64,000 nt of DNA from Cytobacillus sp. IB215665 (GTDB lineage: Bacteria > Bacillota > Bacilli > Bacillales > SM2101), in assembly GCF_033963835.1 (NCBI RefSeq), contig NZ_JAXBME010000001.1, forward strand, positions 248,001-312,000, given 5' to 3'. Shown here piece by piece: positions 9,137 through 18,505 of this stretch; positions within the stretch are counted from its first letter, which is position 1; every line of letters starts with the position of its first letter. The notes under the pieces are model-generated. The model worked only from the letters and a program-made list of their open reading frames with translations. It had not been told where the DNA came from and made no database searches. The position numbers and the translations under genes were made by a program.

Positions 9137-9295
9137 ATGTTGAAAACAGAAGGAATAAAACCGATCATTTCTACACAACAATTTCTAGACATATTAAAGT
9201 ATGCACACCAACAAGGTAACAGCTCTGAAACGATAACAGCGAAAGAATTAGTAAGTAAATTATCAGCAAAAATAACAGGAGAAGGTGTAAAATAA
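9137..9295 (+). CDS. Small hypothetical protein, 52 residues
   Basis: An ATG preceded at good spacing by GGAAGGTG opens a 52-codon frame beginning MLKTEGIKPIISTQQFLDIL and ending KLSAKITGEGVK. It is predicted to be a small, mostly helical soluble protein with a Ser/Thr-rich middle. No family is recognised. The ribosome binding site and balanced composition argue that it is real; it stands alone between repeat-filled gaps. Confidence 0.5.
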   Translation: MLKTEGIKPIISTQQFLDILKYAHQQGNSSETITAKELVSKLSAKITGEGVK

Positions 9296-9639
9296 GAACT
9301 CCCATCGAATTTAAAGGCGGGAATAGCTTATCTCGCTCGTTAAACTGTCAAGAACACGTTATGACTATACGGTGTCATAGGACCTAGTGAAATGAGTATA
9401 ATGAAGAAAGATATAATTTTTCAATATTTTGGCTATAAATGGTATTTGAATAACTATTAATGAAGGATGGGAAAGTTCAGGGGAAGGAAGTTCAATGAAC
9501 TAAGGTAAGGGCAACTGTAAATAGCAAAGGTGGATGGTGGAAATCCCACGCATGTATGGGGTCAGCAATTCCTCTGTCGGTTGTTTCCAACACTTGTTAC
9601 CAACCTTTTTTAGGATATGCATATAGAAGGGGATTATGA
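9296..9639 (+). other. Gene-free leader region before the VanZ gene with several small hairpins
   Basis: Short dyads are visible, such as AGTTCAATGAACT near 9489, GGTGGAAATCCCAC near 9535 and GGTTGTTTCCAAC near 9579. It has the look of a structured leader, but it does not match a riboswitch consensus that I recognise. A 22-codon frame inside it lacks a ribosome binding site. Confidence 0.3.
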
Positions 9640-10158
9640 ATGAAACAAAAAGCTGTACTTATACTCATTTGGCTGTCTGTTATTAGTTGTGCCGCTGTCA
9701 TTTTTTACTTTTCATCACAACCATATTCACAGCAAGACTTAAGACCACAACTAGCAAAATATATCGACAAGCAATGGATTATCGATCATTTTTCACATAT
9801 ACAATTTACTTATAGTGGGTCAGAAATCAGTGTTGCAAATAAGGGACCTTATTCATTTCTTGAGTTTTTCATCCGTAAAGGTGCTCACTTTTTTATTTAT
9901 TTTTTATTAGGCTTTTTAACATTCAATGCTCTAGCGATGATTTTCCGAAATAAATGGAAATGCATGGTCTATGCAATGTCATTTATCATTATTTATGCTG
10001 CAAGCGATGAAATTCACCAAATGTTTACAGGCAGTCGTTCCGCGCTTATAGCTGATGTCCTTTTAGATAGCTTTGGTGGTTTAGTAGGAATCGTCATAGC
10101 TGCAGTATTTTTCAGAAAATCTGTGAAAATAACTGGCTTCTATGTCTTCAAGAAATAA
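9640..10158 (+). CDS. VanZ-like family membrane protein
   Basis: A 172-residue membrane protein with a hydrophobic N-terminal segment (about 5-24, ending FYFSSQPYSQQD) and further segments around 85-105, 112-128 and 137-155. The motifs IRKGAHFFIYFLLGFLTFNA and SDEIHQMFTGSRSA, followed by a D-x-x-x-D-x-x-GG pattern (DVLLDSFGGLVG), are the VanZ-like signature. The prototype VanZ gives low-level teicoplanin resistance; most chromosomal members have no proven role. An AAGGGGAT site precedes the ATG. A hairpin terminator follows. Confidence 0.88.
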   Translation: MKQKAVLILIWLSVISCAAVIFYFSSQPYSQQDLRPQLAKYIDKQWIIDHFSHIQFTYSGSEISVANKGPYSFLEFFIRKGAHFFIYFLLGFLTFNALAMIFRNKWKCMVYAMSFIIIYAASDEIHQMFTGSRSALIADVLLDSFGGLVGIVIAAVFFRKSVKITGFYVFKK

Positions 10159-10207
10159 TTATCGTTCTGTTCTAGGCTTTTTAGATGATGTACAAAGGGA
10201 AAGTAGC

Positions 10208-10239
10208 AAACGATTCATCATTTGATTGAATCGTTTTAA
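10208..10239 (+). terminator. Rho-independent terminator of the VanZ gene
   Basis: Ten-base arms AAACGATTCA / TGAATCGTTT are separated by a nine-base loop and followed by TTAATTAT. Confidence 0.7.
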
Positions 10240-10328
10240 TTATGCGGTTCATTAAAGATGTCATGTTAAAATGGTACTATTAAGTCTCTATGGTTATATT
10301 TTACGGTGTAAGAAGTTGTCTTTTCCTT

Positions 10329-10352
10329 ATGCTCTTTTCGTAAACTATGTTG
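10329..10352 (-). repeat. MITE-like right-end fragment
   Basis: GCTCTTTTCGTAAACTATGT followed by TGAT is the family right terminal repeat. Nothing else in the 10240-10607 gap is recognised; a 96-codon minus frame there has no coding support. Confidence 0.55.
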
Positions 10353-10607
10353 ATATGACAATAACTTATAAAAACAAAGCGAGATAATTCGGATTGATGG
10401 GCGCACACCATTCAGGAAGGTAAGATAGGGGACATGGGCTATAGAAAATCCAATATAGAAAAAAGAGTTACTATTTTTGAAAGCCCTTTGCAATATAAAG
10501 TTATGCATCAAACGGTTGGTCAATGGATAGATCCATAATTGTAGGGACATAACCATGAAAAATCTAGCATTGTATTAATAATTCGTTAACAGAAAGAGGG
10601 TGAGTGC

Positions 10608-10802
10608 TTGGACAAGCATATGCCACCAGCATTTTATCTATTTACTGGAATTTCATTATTGTTTATTGGTATCGGGAATACAAGCCGTTTTTTTCAACCT
10701 CAAGGAATACTTGATTATATTGTGGGGTTCTTCGGGATAGTAGCAATATGTTGTTCAATATTCTTGTTAATGCAATTCAAAAAGGTGAATGGTCGTCATT
10801 GA
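10608..10802 (+). CDS. Small two-helix membrane protein, 64 residues
   Basis: Starts at TTG with AGAGGGTG close upstream. Two hydrophobic segments at about 8-24 (FYLFTGISLLFIGIG) and 36-55 (YIVGFFGIVAICCSIFLLMQ) are followed by a basic C-terminus (FKKVNGRH). It probably resides in the cytoplasmic membrane. I do not recognise the family; similar tiny membrane proteins are common in Bacillaceae. There is no operon partner. Confidence 0.6.
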   Translation: MDKHMPPAFYLFTGISLLFIGIGNTSRFFQPQGILDYIVGFFGIVAICCSIFLLMQFKKVNGRH

Positions 10803-10924
10803 ATAAGTTTAAGAAATAGAAACGAATAAAAGATAGACTTGTAGATTGTCAATTAACTCTCGTACCGATGATAAGGTTTATGTAAGGCAAATATTTAGTC
10901 ATCGCTTTTCTTTCCTATCAGATT

Positions 10925-11044
10925 TCACTTCTTTAGTTTCTTCTCCACTAATTGTAATAATTGCTGCCACTGTTCAGCTTTTCCCTCGTGTTTTGGGTTT
11001 ACTTTAGTTTTCTTTCTTCCTCTTGTTCGTTTGGGCTTTTCCAA
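10925..11044 (-). CDS. Small basic protein, 39 residues
   Basis: A TTG start with GGAGGT at good spacing gives a highly basic N-terminus (MEKPKRTRGRKKTKVNPKHE) and a helical end (EQWQQLLQLVEKKLKK). The net positive charge and strong ribosome binding site suggest a genuine nucleic-acid-binding or ribosome-associated micro-protein, but the family is not recognised and the function is unknown. It lies downstream of the SNF2 gene on the same strand. The remaining 11045-11236 interval shows a small hairpin CCCCTA / TAGGGG near 11100. Confidence 0.55.
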   Translation of the reverse strand: MEKPKRTRGRKKTKVNPKHEGKAEQWQQLLQLVEKKLKK

Positions 11045-11236
11045 TCTTCCTACCTCCTTGATTAATGTTTAAGTCAGCTATCAGATGAGGTCCCCTATAC
11101 CTTAGTAGGGGAGCTATTTATAAGGAGCAGCCAATGGTAAACTGGTCGCCCCTATATCTACAATAGCTCATTAGGTGAAGCAACTTTATAGCTGGTTAAC
11201 AAATATTAGATGGTTGAGTGAATACAGTTCACTAAC

Positions 11237-14077
11237 TTACAGCAGCAAATTTTGCAGCTCCTCTGTAGATAGTTCTGTAATCCATGCTTCAGTTTGAATA
11301 ATTTGATCGTTTAGTGCTTGCTTTTGTTCAAGCATTTGGTCAATTTTTTCTTCAAGCGTGCCAGTCGATATAAATTTATGGACGTGCACGAAACGTTTTT
11401 GCCCTATTCGGTGTGCCCGATCAGTTGCTTGATTTTCTACCGCAGGATTCCACCAACGGTCAAAATGAATGACGTGATTAGCAGCAGTTAAGTTTAAGCC
11501 GGTTCCACCAGCTTTTAATGATAAAATCATAATGTTTACTTCTTTGTTTTGAAAGCGTGCGATCATTTGATCACGCTTCGTTTTAGCTAAGCTACCGTTC
11601 AAGAATAATATTTCTTCGCCGAGCTCATCTTCTAACAATTTTTTGATCATATTACCCATACCAATATATTGTGTGAAAATGAGACAACTTTCATCACTTT
11701 CACGAATATTGTCGATAAGCTCTCGTAGCTTACCAAGCTTTGTAGATCGATTCAGTACATCAAGCGGTTGCTCCTCTTTTAAATAGAGAGCAGGGTGATT
11801 ACATAGCTGTTTCAATTTACTGAGCATCGTTAATATTAAGCCTTTGCGTTTGATCCCTGTTTCTTGCTCAATCTTTGTAAGTGTGTCTTGAACGAGCTGT
11901 TCATATAATGATGCTTGCTCAACAGTAAGCGGGCAATATTCCTTCTGCTCCTGTTTATCAGGTAAATTCAGTGCTACATCTTTATCGGTTTTTGTGCGGC
12001 GTAATAAGAAGGGCCGAATTAATTTTTGCAGCTTATTGATTCGTTGCTCAGATTGATCCTTTTCAATCGGGTTCACATAGTCTTTTTGGAACTTACCTAG
12101 GCTCCCTAAATAACCTGGGTTACTAAAATCAAATATTGACCATAATTCCGATAGTCGATTTTCCATCGGTGTACCCGTTAACGCAATATGGTGTTCACCT
12201 ACTAATTGGCGTATCGCTTTAGACTGTTTCGTGTCCGCATTTTTAATATTTTGTGCTTCATCAATGCAAACCGTTCCCCACTGTACACTTGAAAGATCTT
12301 CGAAATCAAGGTGTGACAATCCATATGAAGTGATCACAACATCGGCATTGTGAACAGTAGGCTCAAACTTGTCACCTTTTGCACGGTGAGAACCATAATG
12401 CAAATGAATACGTAACGAAGGTGCGAACTTTTCAAGTTCTTTTTGCCAGTTTCCTAAAACGGAAGTTGGACAAATTAATAAAGATGGCCTATGGTTGTTT
12501 TCTTCCTCTTTAACCTTTAACAAATAGGCAATCATTTGAATCGTTTTGCCGAGTCCCATATCATCAGCTAAACATGCACCAAAGCCAAATTTACGTAAAA
12601 ATAACAGCCAATCAACACCTTGCTGCTGATAAGGACGCAGCTCACCACAAAATGTAGCTGGAATTGTTGCTGAAGGAATTTCTTTAATTTCATTTAGCTG
12701 CTTTAACATACTTTTTAAATGACGATTCAATTCAATTTGGATCATTGCGAATGGTCTGTCATCTGCGGATTGACCGTCCGTTAACTCATCTCGTAATAGC
12801 TCTTGTTCAAGAATGTCACGAAAATGCAAGCCTTCTTCGTTTGCTTTCTCAAGAACGCTTTGTACTCTCCTAATAAATTCTGGATCAAGCTTTACCCATT
12901 TCCCCCGTATGTTGACAAGGCGTCGTTTCTGGTCGACGAGTGTCAAAAATTCGTCTTCCGATAAATCGATACCATTTGTCGAAAATCGCCAATCAAAATC
13001 TATCAGCTGTGTTAAGCCGACAAAAGATTTTCTACCGTTGGATGATGTCGATTTAACCTTCGCTTTCATCGATAGGTTCGTATCCTTTAATGCTTGCCAC
13101 CATGATGGCAGCAAAATTTCTACACCTGCTGAGAGCAATGTTTCACTGGCTTCGGTTAAAAATTCCCATGCGTGCTGCTCTGTTAGCTTTTCCAACAATC
13201 CTCTTTCTGTTTGTAGCCAAGGAATAAGTTTCCCCCACAATGTTTGTTCTCTTTCTATGCGATCAATATTTGGCTTCCATTCGGTTGGCAGTTGATCTTC
13301 ATTCAAAATTACGAGCTCGTCTTTATTGTCCTTTGAGCGCAAAAACGTTTCTAACTGCCAGATTCCATCATCATGTTCTGGTTCATCAAGCCGTAACCCA
13401 ACAGTAAAGGGCGTTGTATCTAATTTCCAACCGATTTTTTCTAACCAGTCATCTTCACTAAAGATGATCGTCTGAGGGTGATTTTGATCATGCTTAGGGT
13501 CGATCCCATTAGGCTGAAGGCTTTGATGTTCTGATTGTGTGTAGAGGCTAATGAGTGGGAATGTTTGTTCAATTTCATTCCATACACTTTTTAGTTCATC
13601 ATCTGATTGTAGCCAATTTGCTAAAGCACTAGAGAACCATGCTATAGCTATCCTTTCGTGCTCTTCATTATGATTGACAGCTTCCTTGATCTTTGTATGC
13701 CAATCATCAGTTAGTTTCCACCTAAATTGTTGATGAAGCTTCCACGTATGATAGTCTGGTAAAAAGTCCGTATCCGTAAGAGCTTCTTTTAGCAGAGGTG
13801 CAATTTTTCTATATAGTTGGCTTTCCTCACTCCAGCCGACATGTATAAATGAGTTATGAACATCCTTAGCAAAAAAGTCGAGTGCTTCCCAAGGAGAAAG
13901 AATAACTCCCTTCACGTCTTTTACAGTTTGCATTTTAAGAAATGATCCATAATAAGAGGCTTCATGCCAGAGAAATAGCTTCTCATAATCGTTGTCCTCA
14001 GCGACGGAACGATCGTATATAAAAAACTGATCTTCAACTATTAACGTGTCGATGTGCAACGCTAATGAACTATTCAT
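11237..14077 (-). CDS. SNF2-family DEAD/DEAH-type helicase (Swi2/Snf2-related)
   Basis: A 946-residue ATP-dependent DNA translocase. The N-terminal ~450 residues resemble the SNF2-associated region of bacterial Snf2 proteins. The motor begins with Walker A DDMGLGKTIQM (lysine 511), then CPTSVLGNWQKELEKF (motif Ia), CIDEAQNIKN (motif II, DEAQ), ALTGTPMENRLSELWSIFDF (motif III), and the second lobe with SLKAGGTGLNLTAANHVIHF and QATDRAHRIGQ (motifs V and VI). The gene overlaps the SWIM-finger gene by 8 bp, a pairing seen repeatedly in Firmicutes that points to a two-subunit DNA or chromatin remodelling or repair factor. The precise role is not established. Confidence 0.92.
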   Translation of the reverse strand: MNSSLALHIDTLIVEDQFFIYDRSVAEDNDYEKLFLWHEASYYGSFLKMQTVKDVKGVILSPWEALDFFAKDVHNSFIHVGWSEESQLYRKIAPLLKEALTDTDFLPDYHTWKLHQQFRWKLTDDWHTKIKEAVNHNEEHERIAIAWFSSALANWLQSDDELKSVWNEIEQTFPLISLYTQSEHQSLQPNGIDPKHDQNHPQTIIFSEDDWLEKIGWKLDTTPFTVGLRLDEPEHDDGIWQLETFLRSKDNKDELVILNEDQLPTEWKPNIDRIEREQTLWGKLIPWLQTERGLLEKLTEQHAWEFLTEASETLLSAGVEILLPSWWQALKDTNLSMKAKVKSTSSNGRKSFVGLTQLIDFDWRFSTNGIDLSEDEFLTLVDQKRRLVNIRGKWVKLDPEFIRRVQSVLEKANEEGLHFRDILEQELLRDELTDGQSADDRPFAMIQIELNRHLKSMLKQLNEIKEIPSATIPATFCGELRPYQQQGVDWLLFLRKFGFGACLADDMGLGKTIQMIAYLLKVKEEENNHRPSLLICPTSVLGNWQKELEKFAPSLRIHLHYGSHRAKGDKFEPTVHNADVVITSYGLSHLDFEDLSSVQWGTVCIDEAQNIKNADTKQSKAIRQLVGEHHIALTGTPMENRLSELWSIFDFSNPGYLGSLGKFQKDYVNPIEKDQSEQRINKLQKLIRPFLLRRTKTDKDVALNLPDKQEQKEYCPLTVEQASLYEQLVQDTLTKIEQETGIKRKGLILTMLSKLKQLCNHPALYLKEEQPLDVLNRSTKLGKLRELIDNIRESDESCLIFTQYIGMGNMIKKLLEDELGEEILFLNGSLAKTKRDQMIARFQNKEVNIMILSLKAGGTGLNLTAANHVIHFDRWWNPAVENQATDRAHRIGQKRFVHVHKFISTGTLEEKIDQMLEQKQALNDQIIQTEAWITELSTEELQNLLL

Positions 14078-15698
14078 GAAGCAACTTTCCTTTCCTTAAC
14101 TCTTCCTGAAAGGCACGCAGTCTTTTATTCGACGTGGCGAGCTTGTTTATATATATATTCCAATCATTTTCCCGCTTTAGCTTACGATAATGTGCACGTA
14201 GCTTTTTTAAAAATTTAATAGCTTGCTTGTAGCTTTGACGATTTTTTAGCTTCACCAATTTCATGATGGAATAGTGATAATAGGGGAGTAACACTTCGCG
14301 ATCCTTTTCCTCAATTTCCTTTAATGTATATCTGTCATGCTCATCAACAGCGAAACCTACTAAAATTTGTAGATCTACCCATTTCTTATATTGTTCATGT
14401 GTGTACAAATAATCATCATATTCATAGTAGCTATAAGGTAACAGCTTTTCCATCGCTTCTACATATTTATCGTCTTTATTAGATTCTGAGCTGTACTCAG
14501 TAAGTAAATGTAATATTTTTCTTGTCATCGTTCGACTTTGATCATATGAGTGGGAGGAGGCTATATACTTATCTAGCTTCGTTAACATATCGTTAACCCA
14601 GGGATCCATTCTTGCCCATGCTTTTTTGTCGGCTAACTGTATGAGCCATGTAAAGCTGTATGGTAAGGCAGCAGGGTCATCAAGCTGTGAATATAAGCTA
14701 ATTGCATCCTTATCGTTTTTATCTAGAAATTCCATATGTGCAAGGGCTATCACATATAAATCAGCTTTCGCATCCGCATTTTCTCGCTCGTCTAGTCGTG
14801 TTTGTAGCCATGATCTTTCTATGTCAACCCATTGTTTTTTCTGCAATAACTTAGACCAAATGACACGATAAACAGTCATTCGATCATACTTAAAATGATT
14901 TATTGGAATAAAGAGCGTATGAACCTTTTCAATGCTCTCTTGTAATAAAGAATCAAAAATAAATGGTAAAGTAACGTTACCAAGTAGTTCAGCTTGTTCT
15001 ATGATGTCATCAACGAGGTGGTGTATATATGGAGTAACATAGTTATCCATGCCATAACTTGACATACTTATGTCGATTAAATGTTCGTTCATCTTTGCCA
15101 TCGTTGTTAAGCCGGCATGCATGGTGAATAAGCGCTTTAATTCTAGTTGTGTCGGTGCTTCGCTTTTTAAGTTAGCGTAATAACGATGATAAAGGCTAGC
15201 AAAAAAGTAATTGTCGTCATGTGTACGCTGCTGTAGAAACGAAGTATATTCTTTTTCAAAGAAGTCAATCCAACTAGCAATAGATTTTTCTTCATATTTC
15301 GCAATGATTTTGGTATTTGGCGTGCGTATAGCTATATTTTCGACACTCTTTGTTCTACTTCTCTTCCATTCCTCTAAGAAGCTACCTACGCGATCGACTG
15401 CAGCATAAACAGAAAAAAAGACAGCAAGCTGATGTCTACAAAACCGTTCAGCTGTACAAGTACATTCACTGAATTGAATAAAATCCATATCAAGGCTGAC
15501 GTCAAATGGTGTGACATCTTGCACTCGTGCATTGACTACGTCCTCTTCGACGTTGACGTTATATACGTTTCCTTGGCGATAAAGTAGAAGACCTTTATTC
15601 ACTAAAATTCTGTCCTTCTCGTTGTCAGGGGCAAGTAAATCTTTAATTTTTTCTGCACAATTTACAACCTGCTCCTTAGCAAGCACATCCTGAAGCAT
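14070..15698 (-). CDS. SWIM zinc-finger protein, partner of the SNF2 helicase
   Basis: A 542-residue cytoplasmic protein, first gene of the pair. The SWIM finger is seen as FSECTCTAERFCRHQLAVFF (about residues 93-112): Cys-x-Cys, then Cys-x-His, a zinc site thought to mediate DNA or protein contacts. The long C-terminal part is helical and rich in charged and aromatic residues, without another recognised domain. The ATG has GGAGGG upstream. Co-translation with the SNF2 gene suggests a complex; involvement in DNA repair or defence is only inference. Confidence 0.85.
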   Translation of the reverse strand: MLQDVLAKEQVVNCAEKIKDLLAPDNEKDRILVNKGLLLYRQGNVYNVNVEEDVVNARVQDVTPFDVSLDMDFIQFSECTCTAERFCRHQLAVFFSVYAAVDRVGSFLEEWKRSRTKSVENIAIRTPNTKIIAKYEEKSIASWIDFFEKEYTSFLQQRTHDDNYFFASLYHRYYANLKSEAPTQLELKRLFTMHAGLTTMAKMNEHLIDISMSSYGMDNYVTPYIHHLVDDIIEQAELLGNVTLPFIFDSLLQESIEKVHTLFIPINHFKYDRMTVYRVIWSKLLQKKQWVDIERSWLQTRLDERENADAKADLYVIALAHMEFLDKNDKDAISLYSQLDDPAALPYSFTWLIQLADKKAWARMDPWVNDMLTKLDKYIASSHSYDQSRTMTRKILHLLTEYSSESNKDDKYVEAMEKLLPYSYYEYDDYLYTHEQYKKWVDLQILVGFAVDEHDRYTLKEIEEKDREVLLPYYHYSIMKLVKLKNRQSYKQAIKFLKKLRAHYRKLKRENDWNIYINKLATSNKRLRAFQEELRKGKLLHE

Positions 15699-16078
15699 AC
15701 AAACCCTCCATTATGACAAATTCACACCGTAAAACACCATATCCTATCATTGTAAACCACCTTATAGAGCACTGTCGACCACTTTTAGTAAAGCAAAAGT
15801 ATTTGGGCTTATATTCGCCACATAACGCATCGGGATTGTTTTTCGTTACGTTAATGTGGTGAGGAAGGTAAATTTCATATGTACAATGTTAGTACTTCAG
15901 AAGCTCAATTTTTATTATGACCGAGTGGGCTAATATAACACAATTTCGACTAGCAAAGGGTGTGAAACTAAAGGAACACCTTCCCATCATGATGAGAGGA
16001 ATTGTTATGTTATTAATGACATTCTTGTATAAAATAATTATCCGAACACGACTATTACGGGATTTCCAAACTAAGTCT
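15699..16078 (+). other. Gene-free spacer before the tandem array
   Basis: No protein signature is present. A plus-strand frame starting at 15917 has no ribosome binding site and runs into the array. One degenerate array unit (TTTCCAAACTAAGTCTG) can be seen around 16062-16078. Confidence 0.5.
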
Positions 16079-16699
16079 GTTACTGTCCAAAGAACTTGGT
16101 TTACTGTCCAAACTACATGTTTTACTGTCCAAATTCCGTGTTTTACTGTCCATAAAACTTGGTTTACTATCCAAAGTACGCGGCTTACTGTCCAAACTCC
16201 GTCATTTACTGTCCAAAGTAAGTGTTTTACTGTCCAAACTCCGTCATTTACTGTCCAAACTCCGTGGTTTACTATCCAAAGTACGCGGTACTGTCCAAAC
16301 TCCGTGGTTTACTATCCAAAGTACGCGGTACTGTCCAAACTCCGTGGTTCACTATCCAAAGTACGCGGTACTGTCCAAACTCCGTGGTTTACTATCCAAA
16401 GTACGCGGTACTGTCCAAACTCCGTGGTTCACTATCCAAAGTACGCGGTACTGTCCAAACTCCGTGGTTTACTATCCAAAGTACGCGGTACTGTCCAAAC
16501 TCCGTGGTTCACTATCCAAAGTACGCGGTTTATTGTCCAAACTCCGTGGTTCACTATCCAAAGTACGCGGTTTATTGTCCAAACTCCGTGGTTTACTATC
16601 CAAACTCCGTTGTTTACTGTCCGAAATACGTGTTTTACTATCCAAACTCCGTCATTTACTGTCCAAAGAACTTGTTTTACTATCCAAACTACATCATTT
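16079..16699 (+). repeat. Tandem array of about 30 units (21 bp) with a central block of six 40-bp dimers
   Basis: The unit begins TTTACTGTCCAAA and continues with eight variable bases, commonly CTCCGTGG, GTACGCGG, CTCCGTCA or GAACTTGT. Ten 21-bp units (16079-16288) are followed by six 40-bp dimers (16289-16528), each a 19-bp unit that has lost two T residues plus a normal 21-bp unit, then eight more 21-bp units (16529-16696). The dimers alternate in places between GGTTTACTATCC and GGTTCACTATCC, suggesting an 80-bp duplication step. No spacers exist, so it is not CRISPR. The array lies some 200 bp upstream of wecC. Reading frames across it are open because the unit has no stop in any plus frame. 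Confidence 0.9.
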
Positions 16700-16898
16700 C
16701 TATAAATAAAGGTCTAACTAAACAGCTTGTAAGAAAATTGTCTAATCTTCATTTTGTGATTTACTAATTTTGGCTTTATTAGCAAAATATTATTGTTACA
16801 ATTTCATTATTGATTTGTTTCAAGCTATCATCATTTTACATTTTTCGATATAATAAATGTTAACGTGTTATTGATTATGTAAAGGAGCAATTTTTGAC

Positions 16899-18173
16899 AT
16901 GACGAAAAAGCTATGTGTAGTAGGCTTAGGATATATTGGATTACCAACAGCTGTGATGTTTGCCAATCATGGCGTTCGTGTTCATGGTGTAGATATAAAT
17001 GAAACAGCTATATCCATGATACAAAATAAACAGTTACATATTGAAGAAGAAGGGTTACAAGAACGTTTAAATGTGGCGGTTGACAGTGGGAACTTTACTG
17101 CTTCAACAACACCAGAAGAAGCAGATATATTTATTATTGCAGTTCCTTCCCCAATAAATGACGATAAGACAGCGAATTTAGATTATGTAAGGGCTGCAAC
17201 GAAGTCAATCGCTCCTTACGTGAAAAAGGGTAACTTAGTTATTTTAGAATCGACAGTGCCTCCTAGAACTGTTGAGGATGTGATGATTCCCGTATTAGAA
17301 GAAACGAATTTACATATCGGTAATGAACTATATATCTCACATTCTCCTGAAAGAGTTATTCCAGGAAGAGTATTTGAAGAGTTAACGAATAACGATCGTA
17401 TCGTCGGTGGTATTAACGACGAATCAAGTCGCTTGACCGTTGAGCTATACGAGATTTTTGTAAAAGGGACACTTCATGTAACAGATGCAACGACTGCGGA
17501 ATTGGTTAAGGTCATTGAAAATACTTACCGTGATGTAAATATTGCATTTGCGAACGAATTAGCGAAAATCAGTGAAAATCTAGGGGTAAATGCGTGGGAA
17601 GCCATTAAGCTAGCGAACTACCATCCGCGTGTAAATATCCACTTCCCAGGACCAGGTGTAGGAGGGCATTGTATCGCTGTTGATCCTTGGTTTTTAGCTG
17701 AGTTAGAGCCAGATCTTGCGAAACTAATTACACTTGCTCGTCAAACGAATGATGGCATGCCACAGCATACAGCCAAAAGAGTAAAAGATATCATCAGCCA
17801 ACAAGGAATCCAACACGGTCGCGTAGCAGTGTTTGGTCTTGCTTTCAAAGGGAATATTGATGATATGAGAGAAAGTCCGTCATTGGAAGTCATCCATCAT
17901 TTACGTGAATTAGGACTCGATTGTTCAGCGTATGATCCTCATATTAAAGAGAATAAACTGGACATTCAAACGCAAAGCATTGAAGAAGCAGTTGAACATG
18001 CTGATATCATTCTTATTTTAACAGATCATAATGAATTTAAAGCTATCCAACCAGACTTGTTTGCAGAGCGACTACGTACGAAAATAATACTCGACACAAA
18101 AAACTGTATTCAAGAACAAGCATGGAAAGACCAAGGCTTTGATGTATACCGTTTAGGTGATTCAAAAAACTAA
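16899..18173 (+). CDS. wecC: UDP-N-acetyl-D-mannosamine dehydrogenase
   Basis: A 424-residue nucleotide-sugar dehydrogenase that oxidises UDP-ManNAc twice with NAD+ to UDP-ManNAcA. It opens with a Rossmann motif, VVGLGYIGLPTAVMFA (8-23), and has the catalytic cysteine C258 in GPGVGGHCIAVDPWFL; this GGHC...DPWFL pattern separates the WecC/ManNAc group from UDP-glucose dehydrogenases. The C-terminal UDP-binding part has VFGLAFKGNIDDMRESPS. AAAGGAG precedes the ATG and a TATAAT lies at 16849-16854, but no good -35 is evident. With tagA 330 bp downstream it points to a ManNAc/ManNAcA-containing wall polymer, the type of ligand that SLH domains recognise. Confidence 0.9.
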   Translation: MTKKLCVVGLGYIGLPTAVMFANHGVRVHGVDINETAISMIQNKQLHIEEEGLQERLNVAVDSGNFTASTTPEEADIFIIAVPSPINDDKTANLDYVRAATKSIAPYVKKGNLVILESTVPPRTVEDVMIPVLEETNLHIGNELYISHSPERVIPGRVFEELTNNDRIVGGINDESSRLTVELYEIFVKGTLHVTDATTAELVKVIENTYRDVNIAFANELAKISENLGVNAWEAIKLANYHPRVNIHFPGPGVGGHCIAVDPWFLAELEPDLAKLITLARQTNDGMPQHTAKRVKDIISQQGIQHGRVAVFGLAFKGNIDDMRESPSLEVIHHLRELGLDCSAYDPHIKENKLDIQTQSIEEAVEHADIILILTDHNEFKAIQPDLFAERLRTKIILDTKNCIQEQAWKDQGFDVYRLGDSKN

Positions 18174-18187
18174 TTCATTTTTTGTTA

Positions 18188-18333
18188 GGCTCTTTTCGGC
18201 AACTTGTTGCTAGAACTTCGTACGAAGTGCAATAATCGATGTAAAAACAGTACTAAAGCGTCTTTCATCGTTGTACAGAAGAAAAGATGCCAACGTATTG
18301 TACGAAATACAACAATCCATCTAAAAGCTGGCT
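18188..18333 (-). repeat. MITE-like element, inverted
   Basis: Begins GGCTCTTTTCGGCAACTTGT and contains GTACAGAAGAAAAGATGCCA and CAACAATCCATCTAAAAGC in the expected order. The final terminal bases have diverged. It occupies most of the gap between wecC and tagA. Confidence 0.7.
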
Positions 18334-18505
18334 AGTTAAAATAACTAAAGAAGCTCAAAGATTATGCTTGTCCATTGTGCGTTGTAAACGAATGTCGGTA
18401 ATAGCATGAATTAGTATGTTGGACGTATTGCCATCTTGTTTTATTAATATATAGATTGATAGGGGAGAGCATTTCTTTCCGAACTTCATATATAAAGGTG
18501 ATAAC

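Noticed and set aside
9400-9600. Known riboswitch before the VanZ gene
   Set aside because: Compared by eye with cobalamin, c-di-AMP (ydaO), guanidine and RNase P-like motifs; none fit well enough.
10266-10556. 96-codon minus-strand frame
   Set aside because: No ribosome site, unlikely composition, and it contains a MITE right-end fragment.
12813-13295. 160-codon plus-strand frame inside the SNF2 gene
   Set aside because: Antisense shadow of a well-supported coding region.
16079-16699. CRISPR array
   Set aside because: Units are directly joined without unique spacers, and no cas genes are in the window.
15917-16767. Three overlapping plus-strand frames across the tandem array (262, 181 and 121 codons)
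   Set aside because: The array unit has no stop in any plus frame, so open frames are expected. There is no ribosome binding site and the peptides are just translated repeats. Kept as a repeat only.
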